A DNA stretch of 64,000 bases from Thalassia testudinum (Eukaryota > Streptophyta > Magnoliopsida > Alismatales > Hydrocharitaceae). A model generated the notes under the pieces. The model did no database searches. It saw only the letters and a program-made list of their open reading frames with translations, and was not told the DNA's origin. The DNA lies in contig JAZHRO010000063.1 of the NCBI GenBank assembly GCA_037157565.1, forward strand, positions 152,198,501-152,262,500, written 5' to 3'. The stretch's first letter is position 1. Each line of letters opens with the position of its first letter. Both the position numbers and the translations under genes were made by a program. Positions 1 to 12,358 of the stretch are shown here, in pieces.

Positions 1-1862
1 AGCCGACGATGTGGGACTATCATTGTCCCTTTCCTCTTCGCGCAACACAGTACTGTCTTCGTCCAAATTGGAGAAGCTTTGGATGCTTGTTGCTATGATT
101 GAAGTCCTGGGAGCCCTCGAGACCTGGAGCCGCGTCACTTGGAGGGGAAGTTGATGAAGAGCACGACCGAAGAGTTGCAGCCGAGGTTGGAGAAGAAGGC
201 TGCAGTGGTGGAGATCGGTGAAGTACCTGAAATAAGGAATACATCCTGATATCCCAATCAAAGCAGTTCAAAGGATCACCAGACGTCGACGAGTGCGATG
301 GTGGTTGTGGTGTGGCGTGAGGGTGTGTGTGGAGGTCTGGCGACCTCGGGGGGGTGTGCATGAGTGTGTGTGTTCGGTGGAGTGTTTGAGCATGCGAGCC
401 CCTCAATTTCTTGAGGGGTTTTGTCGAGCATGAAGTGGCGGAGGTTCTGGAGGTGATCATGAAGGGTTTGGTGTTCTATGGTGGTGGTATGACCTCGCCA
501 GAGCTTGACCAGAGAGGAGGGAGATGATGAACGTGTAGGCGTGTCGGTGATTGAAAAGGGAAAGGAACGAGTTAGGAAGCCTCAGTAAGGGGAGAAGAAG
601 AGAGAGAGAGAGTTAGAGAGGGAGATAGCAGGTGGATGCTACCGGCTATGATAGGCTGGACCTAGAGAAGGTGAAGGTGACGGCGACACAGCAGCGAGGA
701 AGGAGAAGGAGATGGCAGTCGTGCTTTGGCAGGCGATGATCGAGAGGATAAAGGAAAGATAATGGATTGGCCAATTTGATCGTTGGCTGACTTGATGAAG
801 AGGACGGAGAAGCTCACTAGAGACAAAGGTGAAAACAGCTAGAGTTGAGGAAGAGAGGGTTTTTTCGGCTTAAAACTTCGCTAAGGAGCTCAGAGTCGCG
901 AGAGGAGCCTATTTAAAGGCCTTAGGGAGGCTTCCAAGCTTGAAAATAAACTTCGCAAGCTCGAAAACTTAGGGATGAAAAATCACTAATTTTTCCAGCA
1001 TTCGCATGAAGATTCTAAGGCACATTAAGGTCTAATACCTGGTCCAATCGGTAGAGAATCTCTCAAGGATTCTCCCTTTCAATTTTGGAAAGGTTTAGTT
1101 GAGAATCGAGCGACAAATCCTTGCTTGAATCCCAAAGAAGCTATTGTGTTCAGACTAATGGTGGTAGGGATCCTTTTGCAAGAAATGATGACAAAGTTAA
1201 GGACCTTATTGCAAATATTTGAAAAGTTAGGGGCTTAATTGAGAGAAATAGAGTTTAAATGGACTAAAATGCAAACTAGGTCAAGATAGACTCTGATTAG
1301 GCCTTAATTTTGCTACAAACCTAATTTGGACCCAAGGAATCTGATGGTGAAGTCAAATTTCAATTTTGACTAAGTTTGATTGGGTAATTTTGCATAGAAA
1401 CCTAAATTAAGGTAGAATTCCATCTAAGACTCTATTTGAGGTCAAAATAGGTTCCAATGGTCAAATCAAGGAGACCAAACCTTAAGAAATATTTTTCTAT
1501 GAATTTTAAAATATTTAGATGAATTTTATCCTAAAAAAAACCTCTGTAATTTAAGTGGGTCTGAAATTAGGGTTTTTAGGTGTTGTATTGGTTCTCGAAA
1601 TGCATGAAATCTTGTTTCTGTCTGTGTTGACCCACTTATTAGTCTCTAATGCTCAATTAATCTTCAATTAACCCTGACAAATCCCCTGGTTATTCTATGT
1701 TCATGATATGCTATAAAAATTACATAATTAACCCTACTTTCTTGTTCTCTTCTCAAAACAGAACAATGTGGAGTTGTAACCCTCAGATGGCTATGTAGGA
1801 GCATTTATCTTTCAATATTGACTAAAAGTGGCTAGTTAGGGCCTATGATGATGTTCCCATCA
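1..1862 (-). mobile_element. Element P: partial LTR of the A/K family, minus strand
   Basis: Read on the minus strand from 1862 this begins TGATGGGAACATCATCATAG and runs parallel to the A LTR start at 16286 (both go on to the CCNTAACTAGC stretch, the GAGAAGA block, and a TATA-like TTTAAATAGG near 905-920). It is therefore the 5' part of an A/K-family LTR in minus orientation. It ends abruptly at 1862, where plus-strand A LTR sequence begins in mid-LTR, so P is inserted in A's left LTR. About 1.86 kb of a roughly 2.65 kb LTR is in view and the rest lies beyond the left edge. Whether P is a solo LTR or a whole element cannot be told. Confidence 0.8.
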
Positions 1863-3214
1863 GCTCCTCATCTCCCTATTTTTACCGACAGCTGCCTCTC
1901 TTCCCCATCATCTTCTCCACGTCCAGCAAACCTTCAGCATGGTCGCACGCACTACAGATGCCACCAAACACCCCACCACTTCCACCCACACCTTCCACAT
2001 GTTCCAGAGATCAAAAGCCCCAAGGTTATTGGAGATCTTGACCTCTGGAACCACCGACCAAACTCACCTACTCAGTCACCTTCGTCATCATCATCCGACC
2101 ACCTCACAGTCTTTCTCACCAAAAGAACATTGCCATCACCTTCGCCTCTTCATGGCGAGTCTTTTGAACACTTCTGACTGGGCCAAGAGGTTGTTTTCAT
2201 GTTTTAGGGACTTCGTCGGAGCTCTACCATCGCCACTGTCTTCTTCAACAACGATAGCCCTTCTCTGACCGACTTCGACCTTGCTATCACCTCCTACAGC
2301 AGCGACTTGACCTAACAAAACCCTTCAGGACTCTAATTGACCATAATGTAGACGCAACATTGTGAATAAGAGCTACAACCCACCTGTAGCAATGCGTGAA
2401 GAAAGCTCTTTTTTTAGTTCCACATCGAGGAAGAAAGAAATCATGAAGACGTATAATACGCACAGCTGTTGTAGCCCCGTTACCTCAGCAAGGACCAGGG
2501 GTAAGGTCCCCACATGCATGCCCATTGCACGTGCTGGTCCACATGCCTTCGCCCATGCTCACGCCTCACGGGTCTGGGCAGGGGATCCATTTACTTGGAT
2601 ACCTGAGTGTGACCTGATCTGAGAAAGAAAGAAGCTGAGGAAGAGGGGGAAGGTTTTGCCTTAGGATCCTCTCCCTCGAGGTACGTGCTGAAGAGAGCTT
2701 TGACACTTAGCTTATAAGGAAGAAGACTTCCTCTGTGGATGCCCTCATGCTTTGACTCTGCTCTAATACTTAAGTCATCTATGGAACTTTGGTGACATCT
2801 GATGAGGCCTTGTGCTTGGTACTGTGGATATATTTGGCCTCTATGCTGATGTGGAAATAAAGAAGATAAGTGGTTGAGGCACTATTTGAGAATTTTAGTT
2901 AAATTGCTAATAGTAGGATGTGCTTTGATTGAAGGATTTAAGTGGTGATCTACATCACCATTTTTTAAGCTCTTCTATTCTTTTTATCCCATGATATCTT
3001 GAGATACAATTTGGTTGATATTGAATACATTTAATTGTGATTCATTTATTGTGCTCATTTGATTTATATTGAGATTAGTGTGTGAATTCCACTTTCTCCT
3101 TGAACCTTGAACTCACATTGTTTTCGAGCTTTATAAATTTAAGCATTTATCATGTTTTCATTGACCATACTACGACGCATACATATCTTAACATCGACAA
3201 TTTCACATTGAACA
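1863..3214 (+). repeat. A 5' LTR, right part only
   Basis: Homologous to the right LTR of A from about 17567 to 18445 and on through 38408-38896; for instance both hold the ATGGTCGCACGCACTAC stretch, the TTGGATACC(T/C)GAGTGTGAC stretch and the GGTGACATCTGATGAGGCC-like stretch. It ends TTGAACA just before the PBS. Length (1352 bp) agrees with the same portion of the right LTR once C is removed. The left part was separated by insertion of P. Confidence 0.85.
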
Positions 3215-3217
3215 TTT

Positions 3218-3235
3218 TGACGCCGTTACCAGGGA
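3218..3235 (+). other. A primer binding site
   Basis: TGACGCCGTTACCAGGGA lies 3 bases after the LTR end. It matches the tRNA-Asp type PBS TGGCGCCGTTGCCGGGGA with a few differences, as expected for an old Tat element. Confidence 0.8.
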
Positions 3236-4436
3236 GCAATGCACAATTCACCACTAGTTGAATCTTATTTGATTAAGCTTATTACTAACTTGCCCTATTC
3301 TCTTTGCTTATTATTTTGTGAGGTACATCACGAAGAGATCCTCCACACAATCAACCATTCCAAGGATAGGTAAAATTTCTCTTCTTCCCTAAGCAACCTC
3401 TTAATCTTGGGAAAGAGAAAAAGGAAATAAATGAATTAGCCTTCAGTTGCCATACTTTTTTAGTAATTATCATTTAAAGGCAAAAATTCCCTGACTTGCG
3501 AATTGATTTATATCTGATTAAAGATTGAGACGATTTGTTTAGAGATGCCCCTCATGATTTCTTGTACCTACTAGGGATTTACGTTTAATTTTTAAACATA
3601 TTGGACTACTCACTTTCTTCTTTGAGTCCGAGGTGTTACATTTTGAGATCAAATAGGATTTGAAAGAGAGCCAATTAGGGTTTCCACCTTAGGGTTTTGA
3701 AGTGTTAGTACACATTTGCTTGCATTAAAGGAAATTGACATTCTTGCATTTGTGTGCTACCAAAGCCCTTGGTTGAAAAGATGTATTAAGTAAACCCTAA
3801 AATCAGGCTCTAAATTCACTTGAACCCTAAAATTTTGACCTAATAACCTGAGAGTCAATTCAGGGTGATTTTTTTTTTGGTCTTAACCCAAATTTCATCC
3901 TCCATCTTTAGGTCAAGTGAAGTTGGTCCACTTTGTGGGCCAATCAACCTTCAAATTAGGTCACAAATTGAATCAACTTCTAATCAAGTGAAATTCAAGG
4001 CACAAATTAGGGCTAAAATTGGTAGACTTAAGGTCTCAATTCACACATTCTGGTCTACTTGGAATCACAGTGACAAGGAAGGTCGAGTGGGGGAAACCCT
4101 GTAACCCGTGGGGATACTCTACCATGTAGGGGTCATTGAAGGGTTCTCCCTTCATGGCTGCTCAAGTAATTCTCAGGTCTATGGATTTCTGATTAAGAGG
4201 TATCATCCACCTTGAAACAACCTTAGTCATCCAAAAATCTTTGGATGCCTTGATTAGGTCCAATTCATATCCAGTCCCTCATCTATTCTTTAGAGCGCAT
4301 ACACAGGAAAGGTCCCTAGGTTTGACCTAGAGGCCTCCATTAGAGTTGATCTTCTGTGAGATTTTTTATCTGATCTGATTGATTCAATCTGAACCTGAAT
4401 TTGATTCTACATCATGATCCACAACCTGATTTGAAA
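3236..4436 (+). other. A leader (5'UTR) shared with K; candidate splice donor at 3370
   Basis: No convincing coding sequence. The leader is collinear with K's leader (54063-54849 plus 56992-57241): both contain CCAAGGA(T/AC)AG followed by GTAA, a candidate 5' splice site (GT at 3370-3371 here, 54201 in K), and both contain the GGGGGAAACCCTGTAAC block (4089 onward here) followed by the ACTCTACC-TAGGGGTC block. A spliced leader is inferred from this conservation and from the clearer intron in B and G. Confidence 0.6.
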
Positions 4437-5898
4437 ATGAAACCTAACAATTTATGGAGACTATTTAGGAAACCTAAATCCCAAATGAGCATGAAAGAGA
4501 AAATGATCGAGAATGCTCTTAGATATCATGATGAGTATTACAAAATCTTGAATCCATTTAATAAAATTTAGGTTAATGTTTCAAAAATAATAACCCACAT
4601 TATGAACCGTGTTGCAATGATATTGACATAAATGATACATGGTTAAACCTAGGATGATCTCTTATTAAAGTATATCGAATTAGGGAAATTACATAGCAAC
4701 GAGTATCTACAATGTTGGTCAAATCCCTTACTTTTGGAAAAACACCAAGGTTTCATGGAGAAATGTCGAAAATTGTTGAATATGGTGCATAAAGCTATCA
4801 ATAAAAAGTACCCATATATCCCCTCAGAAGTTGATGAGACATCTGGGAGCAACATTGAGGATCGGTATGATTTCCTAGAGCCTAGGTTAGAAAATTGAGG
4901 TTGTTGTTGACTCCCAACCCAAATGGAATCAGTTTCAAATTTTGTGCAGAATGACATGCCTGATCTTGATGTTGGTTGGGTGGATCCAGTTGTAGGTGTT
5001 CCTGATTCTAGACAAACCTTAGAGAGCCATGAAGCTGGTCCATCATGCTTTGATTTTCCAAACATCTGTAATAAGTTAGAATCAGAACCTCTCAAGGATG
5101 TAATTTCTGCACCTTATCCTGTTAGGGTAATCCACGAGAATAATTCTGAAATCCCAATAGAACCATGGACAAATTCTAGTGACCCAATCCCTACCCTTGA
5201 CCTAGAATCTAGATCTGAGCCTATTTGGGATGATCAAGAGGCCCAATGTGATGAGAACTAGGTTTTAGATCTGAATTATGATTCTAAGGCTGTATTTGAT
5301 GATTACACTTCTCCAAACTCCTCAGAGGTACAAATTGATTTTTCTCAAGTCACATCGAATTAGGATATAGAAATAAAGGAGTTGGAAGAGTTGGGATTTG
5401 ATTAGGTCTACCCTAGGAGCTAAGAACCTGAAACTATGCCTAATAAGGGCACCTCTTTGATCTCAGAATTTGAGAATAGGTTAGATCCAAGTCGGATTGT
5501 TGATTCTATGCATCATGAGTTTTTCTATGGTGGAAATCCCAATCTAGAATCAGGTTCAGAAACTAATTTTCGCTGATTCTCCAATGATTTCAAGTCATAC
5601 TCTGATTTCGAAGAGCCTTTGTTTCCTGATGATTATGAACCAATCAACAGTACACATAACCCATTCTTTGACTCTAATTCTGAGGTCCATGATCCCGAGA
5701 TCATTGATTCAAAATCATGTTCTATTGAATTGGAATCATTCTCTTACGAACTGTAGGAATTAGAAATAGTAAGTGCCGAGAGTGCCCACAATCCAGAGCT
5801 CGAATCTTTCACTAACTCAAATTTTTGTAATCCTATAAGCACTCTCCAGGAATTTACATTTGATTTGAATGAGCATCATGAAGACTCTCTAAATGAAC
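4437..5898 (+). pseudogene. A ORF1, first part: acidic retrotransposon protein of unknown function
   Basis: An ATG at 4437 opens a frame that stays the best reading until B interrupts it, but it holds many stop codons (near 4572, 4618-4643, 4898, 4910, 5259, 5361, 5403, 5421, 5574, 5754). The early part is charged and probably helical (KEKMIENALRYHDEYYKIL); the rest is rich in Asp, Glu, Ser, Asn and Pro. No Gag zinc knuckle, protease, RT, RNase H or integrase motif is present. The architecture resembles ORF1 of B and G. B's TSD sits in this frame, so B broke the gene at codon level. Function unknown; a Gag-like or accessory role in the particle is only a guess. Confidence 0.6.
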
Positions 5899-5903
5899 CT
5901 ATC

Positions 5904-7480
5904 TGATGGAGGCATGCCTCGCGAATTAAAAGTAGGGTTCAAAGGACACGTCGTCGTAGCTCGCAAAACTTGTCTATCAAATAAAATTTCTAATCGAAAC
6001 TCAAAAAGTGAGTCCGGAGTCAAACACGGGGAGGCGAACATTTGGTTTTATAAAATTCGCATTTCTCTTTATTTATTTTTGGTCATTTTATCTTTTCTGA
6101 TTTTTTTGGTATTTTTAGCAAGCAAGAGATTAGGTTGATGAAAACTTTATCTACTTGCAAAAATATAAGAGAGCAAAGGGGAGAGAGAGAGAAACAAACA
6201 TCTATTTATCAAGAACTGTTTGTTACACTACAAAAGTGAGAAAAGTCTACACTATGAAAGCATAAAAAGATAGAATGGGTGAAAGAAATCCCCCTTGACA
6301 ATTGCTCGAAGGATGACTTGCTCTGACGTTGCCCGGTGGAAGGTGGTGAGGAGTGGGATGAAGGACGATGGAGCCAGAGGATGGAGGATGGGGCAAGACG
6401 GCGTCGCGGTGAGGATCTTCTTTTCGAAGGGCGGTAAGAGGATGGCCATGGGATGCTCCATGAATGGGGATGAGGGGAGGGAAAACTATTTGAATTTCTA
6501 CTCTAGAGGAGCATCCCGGGCTTGGGACAAGCTCTCTCTAGAGCCTTAGAGGTGGTGAGAGGAAGAAAGGAAGAGATGGTTTGGAATGGTGGTGGGTAGG
6601 TCCTTTTATAGTGGAGGAGGAAGCACAAATTTGCATCTGGGTCATTACTGACATCCATAAACGTCGCTACAGCTATCGCTGAAGATTCGCCCTTCAATTC
6701 CTCTTGCTAGCACGTGCAAACCATTAGTAACAGCTGCAAGCATCACTAAAGGCCCGCATCGATGAAGATCCTTACCTATCCGCCGCTGGCACCCGCTTTG
6801 CTGGCACGCGCATCGTGCACTACGCACTTCACGTGCCCGTGCTCCCTAAGCCATGTGCACGCAGGCTGGCATGTGCTGCGTTGTGCTATTGCTGCGCGCA
6901 GCTGCGACTGTGCGTGGTGCGCAGCTGCAACTGTGGCTGTACACAGTGCTCTGCTCGTGGCTGTGGCTATATGTGGTGCGCTGCTGCTGGCTGACGTTGA
7001 GTGGCCTGGATGGCACCACGTGGTGCCACCTGGGCCTTCCATCCTTCTTTCTTTTGTAGAGGGTGCCACGGTACTCAGATTGAGATGATTCCCACGCTGC
7101 TGGATTGTGATTGTCGCTCTGGATCCATCCATATGGTTGAATTTTCCATCCGAAACCCGTATGGATGTCACATTGCCCCCTGACCGTTGATCTTCCTCGA
7201 ACTTCGTATGATGCTACGGTTCTCCGATCTAGACGATTTCAGAGGCGTTAGACTCTGATTGTCGTCTTAATCAGATCCATATGGTCCTATCACCCATCTG
7301 AGGCCTTGAAATAAGTCTTCTCTCCTAACCATAAAAGGGACCTAATTAACCTAAAATATATACAACTACTCTAAATGCAAAATGATGCATGCTATGCAAT
7401 ATTTATAACATGAAATGCAAACCTAAGTCTAGGAACATGCATGAATAGGAATTTTAACCTAAATAGATGTGTCTATATCA
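5904..7480 (-). repeat. B 3' LTR
   Basis: Matches 10859-12353 through its length. It holds a minus-strand TATA-like box (plus TTTTATAG near 6604) and an 18-bp perfect palindrome with a G-box, TGGCACCACGTGGTGCCA, at 7011-7028. A GC-rich tract at about 6780-7030 yields several short ORFs that are not conserved as proteins in the other LTR. Confidence 0.9.
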
Positions 7481-7517
7481 TACCCCCATGCCTATCTTTT
7501 GCTAGTCCACATTTGAG
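7481..7517 (-). other. B 3' polypurine tract with degraded hairpin
   Basis: On the minus strand this reads GACTAGCAAAAGATAGGCATGGGGGTA directly before the LTR start (plus TACCCCCATGCC at 7481-7492). The 5' arm of the hairpin that precedes the PPT in F and G is mutated here. Role: primer for plus-strand DNA synthesis. Confidence 0.8.
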
Positions 7518-7739
7518 TGGACACCCAGGCTAATTAAACCTGAAAACCTGAAGAGTCTGTGTTTAGGTCCTCTCATATCATGTCCTAAAGTTAGTAACTT
7601 CCAAATGCCTAAGTTCCCTTTTCCTAATTTCTTTCTTTTTGTATCTTTTTCAAATTTTCAATTTTTTTTTTAATTTTATAAGAAACTAAAAGAAATTCTA
7701 TGAAGTTAACATACATAATGATTTCAGGAATTGATTATC

Positions 7740-7778
7740 CACCCCCCATGCCTAAATGATGCAATGTCCTCATTGTAA
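7740..7778 (-). other. B internal hairpin plus second polypurine motif
   Basis: The minus strand reads TACAATG-AGGA-CATTGCA, a small inverted repeat, then TTTAGGCATGGGGGGT. The same arrangement is found in A, F, G and the J/K composite at the end of the coding region. Confidence 0.75.
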
Positions 7779-7979
7779 AAACAAAGACATGAAAAGGGCA
7801 AAGTAATAGAATATCACCTGAATTTTGTAACAACCTGGTCAGCTCCGCAGAGAGAAGGGAGTATACACATGCGCTAAGTTTAATGCCTTTAGCTTGGCAT
7901 AATATACATTCAAAGAAGAAGTTGGGAATTCACAAGTGCGGGTCAGAATCAAAATCAAAAGGTTGATCCTGAAACCCGT

Positions 7980-9607
7980 CTACAAAAGATGTCCACAGAT
8001 GTGGACCAGATTATGGTGCAGACCTATGCCCCAGGGTCGAGTGATTCTCAGGTTCTGGATGAAAATCACCCAGAACCAAAGGTTGTTGTGTTTGCGGGGC
8101 TGGGCCTGCAGTTTAGTGGTGTGCAACCCAAGACCAAAGTGTCGGACAATGAGTAAAGATGGTTCAATAGGTGCAGTTGTCCACTTAACATCTAGCTCAA
8201 AAAAATAATCAGTTATTTCGAGCTTAGGTTGCACGTGAAAGATATTGTAAGGGTCCTGGTAGAAAGTAGGTGGTTTCAGGTTAATAGGTACCCTTAGATC
8301 CAAATTCAAAGTTCCCTTAGAATTATCCTCTCAAATTTTTATTTCAACAATTCTGTCTTCCAACATCAAGGGCTTAGGCTCCAGGACCTCTAGCATATCA
8401 TTCACCCCATATGATTCTCCCAAGTCCAGAAATTGTGGCTGAATCAAAGTTGACTTGGGCACAATGATCTCAAAAGTCAGCTCTTCGGGGTGCAGATGAG
8501 GAATGGGGTCACTGATTGAATCATCAAGTAAATGAGGATTCGAATCCTCCAAGTTAGCCCCAACCGAATCAAAATCTTCAATGACTAGGCTATCACATGG
8601 TTCATCATGCTCCTCGGGCCCATTTGTCTCATTAAAATCATCTCTCTTAATCTCAAGTGAGACTTCACTAAGAGATTCCTCACCTCAGAATCAAAGAATC
8701 CATGATCTTCATTTATATATGTCTCAAAATCATATGTCATTTCATGATCCGTGAAGACATATTTTTTGTCATTCCCAGGCTCTAAGATCTAGGGTGAGAA
8801 ACTTGATTCATCCTCAAAGGGTTGCCCTAGCCCAACCTGGTCATCTCCAATCTCAGAATATGTATCCCCCCCAACAAGCGCTTGAGCAGGTTCAGACATT
8901 GGCTCTCCTGAAGGGGGTTCATCTTGAGAATCATCCCAAGATTTGACTAGAGCAACCACAAATTTCATCCTCAGCCTTGACAATCTCCCAAGAAGAAACT
9001 CACCCAGGTCCCTATCCCTAACACTTTGGAGCAAATCCAATAAAGAACTTTTAAGTTCAATCATTTTAATCATAGGCTCCAATGCTTCAATGCATGGTAT
9101 TAGCTAAGCTTCTAAAGATTGTATAGTGTTCCTCAAATTAGCCAACACCCTATCCTGGATCTCGTTCACCTAAACCGACTAGTTCGGTTCGGGTTTGGGT
9201 AGGTTTGGGTTAAATCTAGGGGAGTCAAGATGTCAAGGTTCTTGGGTCCCTCCCTGATAGTAGGTCATCTTGGGTTGTTCAAAAAATGGTGATGACCTAT
9301 TTTCAATGGAATAATGGGGAGGGTAAGTGTTATAATCAGCATATCGTTCCTGATTGTAGATCGACTTGGTTTTGTCATCAAAGGATGGAGATCCATAATC
9401 ATTGTAGGTTTGAGAAGGATAGCAATCATAGTCTTGTTGTCCAGGGTTAGACCTTGGACATTGAGGTCCAAATTCGTATCCCCAATCAAAGTTATCCCGG
9501 CTAGTGGATGGATAATTACAAGTCAAGTCGAAATAGTAATCATCTTGGGGAAAAGTAGTGGTAGGAGGATAGGATGGGAAATGCATGTAAGAAGTGGAAG
9601 GATACAT
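7980..9607 (-). pseudogene. B ORF1: Tyr-rich/acidic protein of unknown function
   Basis: Minus-strand reading starts at an ATG at 9607 just after a splice acceptor. The N-terminus is rich in Tyr, Pro, Ser and Asp (MYPSTSYMHFPSYPPTTTF, YYFDLTCNYPSTS). A helical segment with LEPMIKMIELKSSLLDLLQ and LLGRLSRLRMKFVVALVKSW follows, then an acidic region, then a C-terminus with FWVIFIQNLR and GIGLHHNLVHICGHLL. G's ORF1 has the same parts in the same order. In-frame stops (near 9230, 9175 and 9110) and at least one frameshift between about 8790 and 8550 make it a pseudogene. No known retrotransposon domain is visible. Function unknown. Confidence 0.7.
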
Positions 9608-9645
9608 GGTAGAATAGGAGGGAAAATAGAAGAGAGAAAGGTTCC

Positions 9646-10692
9646 CTGCAATACAAGCAATCAACCCAGTCCTTAGGTGGGTTAGCCTAAAGACCTACAG
9701 ACTCCCAAGACCCATCTTGAGATTATAAATGATTTGGTCTACTTTTATCCTGTCAATTTAACTAGTTAGAAGGAGGGACTGGTGAGAAGGTTCTTCCTTT
9801 GGCTTGCACGTCTGGTTCCTAGTGTACCCCCCAGCCACTGTCGTTTGACACTACTTCCCTAGTTAGACATCAGATGGACCAGCAGAAGTAGATTAATCAA
9901 AAAAAAATCTCAGTCTAAGCCCCGAAGAGCAAATCAATCCTTAAGGCCAACGTCTACTCAGTTTTAATTAGGCTTGGGTTGATTGTGCTCTTGGAATATG
10001 ATGGACCACTTAGATGGGTTGTGCCCTTAATGATCAATTAAAATGTGTGTGTGTGCACAACTAGGGTTTTCAAACAAGGTTATTTGATGATGTGTCTTTT
10101 AGGATTTAACCTTGTTTAGTAGCTTTTAGGGTTTAATTCTTAGGTTGGTTAAATCAAGGTTTAGTAGTACGCTCCAAGTTTTGAAAACACAGGTAATGAT
10201 ATATTCCTTTAAAAATCAGAGAAAAAATGTGGAATGCCTGGTTTAGCCCTAAGAATCAATCCTAAGTGGCAAGCTACTTGATGAATCGCTTTTATCTTAA
10301 GTGGTGCGGCCCAAATAGTTCAATCAATTGGCCTATTGCACCACTTAGTTAAGGCACAAAGAAATGTTTGACCTATTCAGATTTCTACTCACTTATTTGT
10401 GTGTTGAATTAGGTGTACCGGTCCATAAGTCAGATCCCGGTTAAGTCGTAGAATCGATGTGATTGTGCGCCTCAGGGTGGGAAGTTCTAGGTGTTGTGTG
10501 TAGCTTTCAGAAAATCCCACAAGAGAAGAGATTTTTTTTTTTGTTATGTATGCAGAGGTGAGATGAGTGGAGGTGGCAAACAAACAACCAAATCTATCCT
10601 AGGGTTTATAAAAAGCACCTAAGTTGATTTGGGTTTGAGTTATTAGTGTGGTGAAATGAACTAGTGGGTGGGGGTGGTGGGGATAAACTTAC
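9646..10692 (-). other. B candidate leader intron
   Basis: On the minus strand the donor is TTTT/GTAAGTTTATCC (GT at 10692-10691) and the acceptor is TTGTATTGCAG/GGAACC (last G at 9646), about 1.05 kb apart. Both sites align with those of G (28191 and 29186), and ORF1 starts about 40 bases after the acceptor in B and 26 bases after it in G. Splicing is inferred, not shown. Confidence 0.6.
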
Positions 10693-10837
10693 AAAACCTT
10701 CATTTGCACTTTTCTCTAATCTAACCACTTTGGCCAACCTTGGTAGAGTACCACAATCACAGTAAGATCAGAGAAAAAGTGAGATAAAAGTTAGGTAAGG
10801 TGGAAAAAAAATGCGAGAAAAACCAAAGAGCGTTGCC

Positions 10838-10855
10838 TCCCCGGCAATGGCACCA
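10838..10855 (-). other. B primer binding site
   Basis: Minus strand TGGTGCCATTGCCGGGGA, three bases inside the 5' LTR end; tRNA-Asp type. Confidence 0.85.
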
Positions 10856-10858
10856 AAA

Positions 10859-12353
10859 TGATGGAGGCACGCTTCGCGAGTTAAAATTAGGGTTTGGAGA
10901 ACCCATCATTGTAGCTCGCAAAATGCGTCTATCAAATAAAATTTATAACCAAAACTCGAAAAGTGAGTCCTAGGTCGAACACGGGGAGGAGAACGTTTGA
11001 TTTTAAAAATTCGCATTTCTCTTTATTTGTTTTCTGTCATTTTTATCTTTTCTGATCTTTTTGGTATTTTTAGGAAGCAAAAGATTAGGTCGACGAAAAC
11101 TTTATCTACTTGCAAAAATATAAGAGAGAGAGGGAGAGAGAGAGATAAACAATCATCTATTTATCAAGAACTGTTTGTTACACTACGAAAGCGTAAAAAG
11201 ATAGAATAGGGTAAGAGAAATCCCCCTCGACTGTTGCTCGGAGGACGACTTGCTCTGACGTCACCTGGAGGAAGGTGGTAAGGAGTGGGATGAAGGAGGA
11301 TGGAGCTAGAGGACGAAGGATGGGGCAGGACGGCATCGCGGCGAGGATCTTCTTCCCAAAGGGCAGTGAGAGGATGGCCACAGGATGCTCCACAAATGTG
11401 GATGAGGAGAAGGAAAACTATTTGAATTTCTACTCTAGAGGAGCATACCGGGCTTAGGACAAGCTCTCTCTAGAGCCTTGGAGGTGGTGAGAGGAAGAAA
11501 GGAAGAGATGGTTTGGAATTGTGGTGGGTAGGTCCTTTTATAGTGTAGGAGGAAGAACAAATTCGCATCTGGGTCATTACTGACATCCATAAACGTTGCT
11601 GCAGCTATTGCCGAAGATCCACCCTTCAATTCCTCTTGCTGGCACACGCAGACCATTAGTGACAGCTGCAAGAGTCACTAAAGGCCTGCATCGCTGAAGA
11701 TTTGCACTTATCCTCTGCTGGCACCTGCTCCGCTGGTGTGCGCATCGCGCGTTGCGCACTTCACACGCCCGTGCTCCCCGCGCCATGCGCGCATGCGCGA
11801 TGGCATGCACTGCACTGCTGCTGTGCACAGCTGTGGCTATGCATGGTGCGCTACTGCTGGCCGACGTTGGGCGGCCTAGATGGCACCATGTGGTGCCACC
11901 TGGGCTGTCCATTTTTCTTTCTTTTATAGAGGGTGCCACGGTGCTCAGATCGAGATGATTCCCATGCTACTAGACTGCGATCGTTGCTCCGGATCCATTC
12001 GTATGGTCGGATTTTCCATTCAAAACCCATATGGATGTCTCATTGCCCCCTGGCCATTGACCTTCCTTGGACTTCGTATGATGCTACGATTCTCCAATCT
12101 AGACAATTTCAGAGGCGTTAGACTTCGATGGTCATCCTAATCAGATCCGTACGGTCCGATCATCCATCCGAGGCCCTGAAATAAGTCTTCTTCTCTCTTG
12201 ACCATAAAAAGGACCTAATTAACCTAAAATATATACAACTACTCTAAATGCAAAATGATGCATGTTATGCAATATTTATAACATGAAATGCAAATCTAAG
12301 CCTAGGAACATGCATGAATAGACATTCTAACCTAAATAGATGTGTCTATATCA
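10859..12353 (-). repeat. B 5' LTR
   Basis: Pair of 5904-7480. A TATA-like TTTTATAG lies near 11537 on the minus strand. The G-box palindrome seen in the other LTR has lost its CpG here (CACGTG to CATGTG, 11881-11898). Confidence 0.9.
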
Positions 12354-12358
12354 CTATC

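Larger units (their letters stand above)
5904..12353 (-). mobile_element. Element B: non-autonomous Tat-type LTR retrotransposon, TSD CTATC
   Basis: B is complete: two minus-oriented LTRs (5904-7480 and 10859-12353) begin TGATGGAGGC and end TATATCA in plus-strand reading, with identical 5-bp target duplications CTATC at 5899-5903 and 12354-12358. It has a PBS at 10838-10855, a leader intron, ORF1, an internal hairpin-PPT and a 3' PPT. It has no gag-pol. The LTRs differ at many sites and by about 80 bp in length, so the insertion is old. It sits inside A's ORF1. Confidence 0.93.

Noticed and set aside
1845..2268. Ser/Pro/His-rich ORFs at the left end as a secreted host protein
   Set aside because: Located in the A LTR; the matching region 17584-18015 of the other LTR has a different frame structure.
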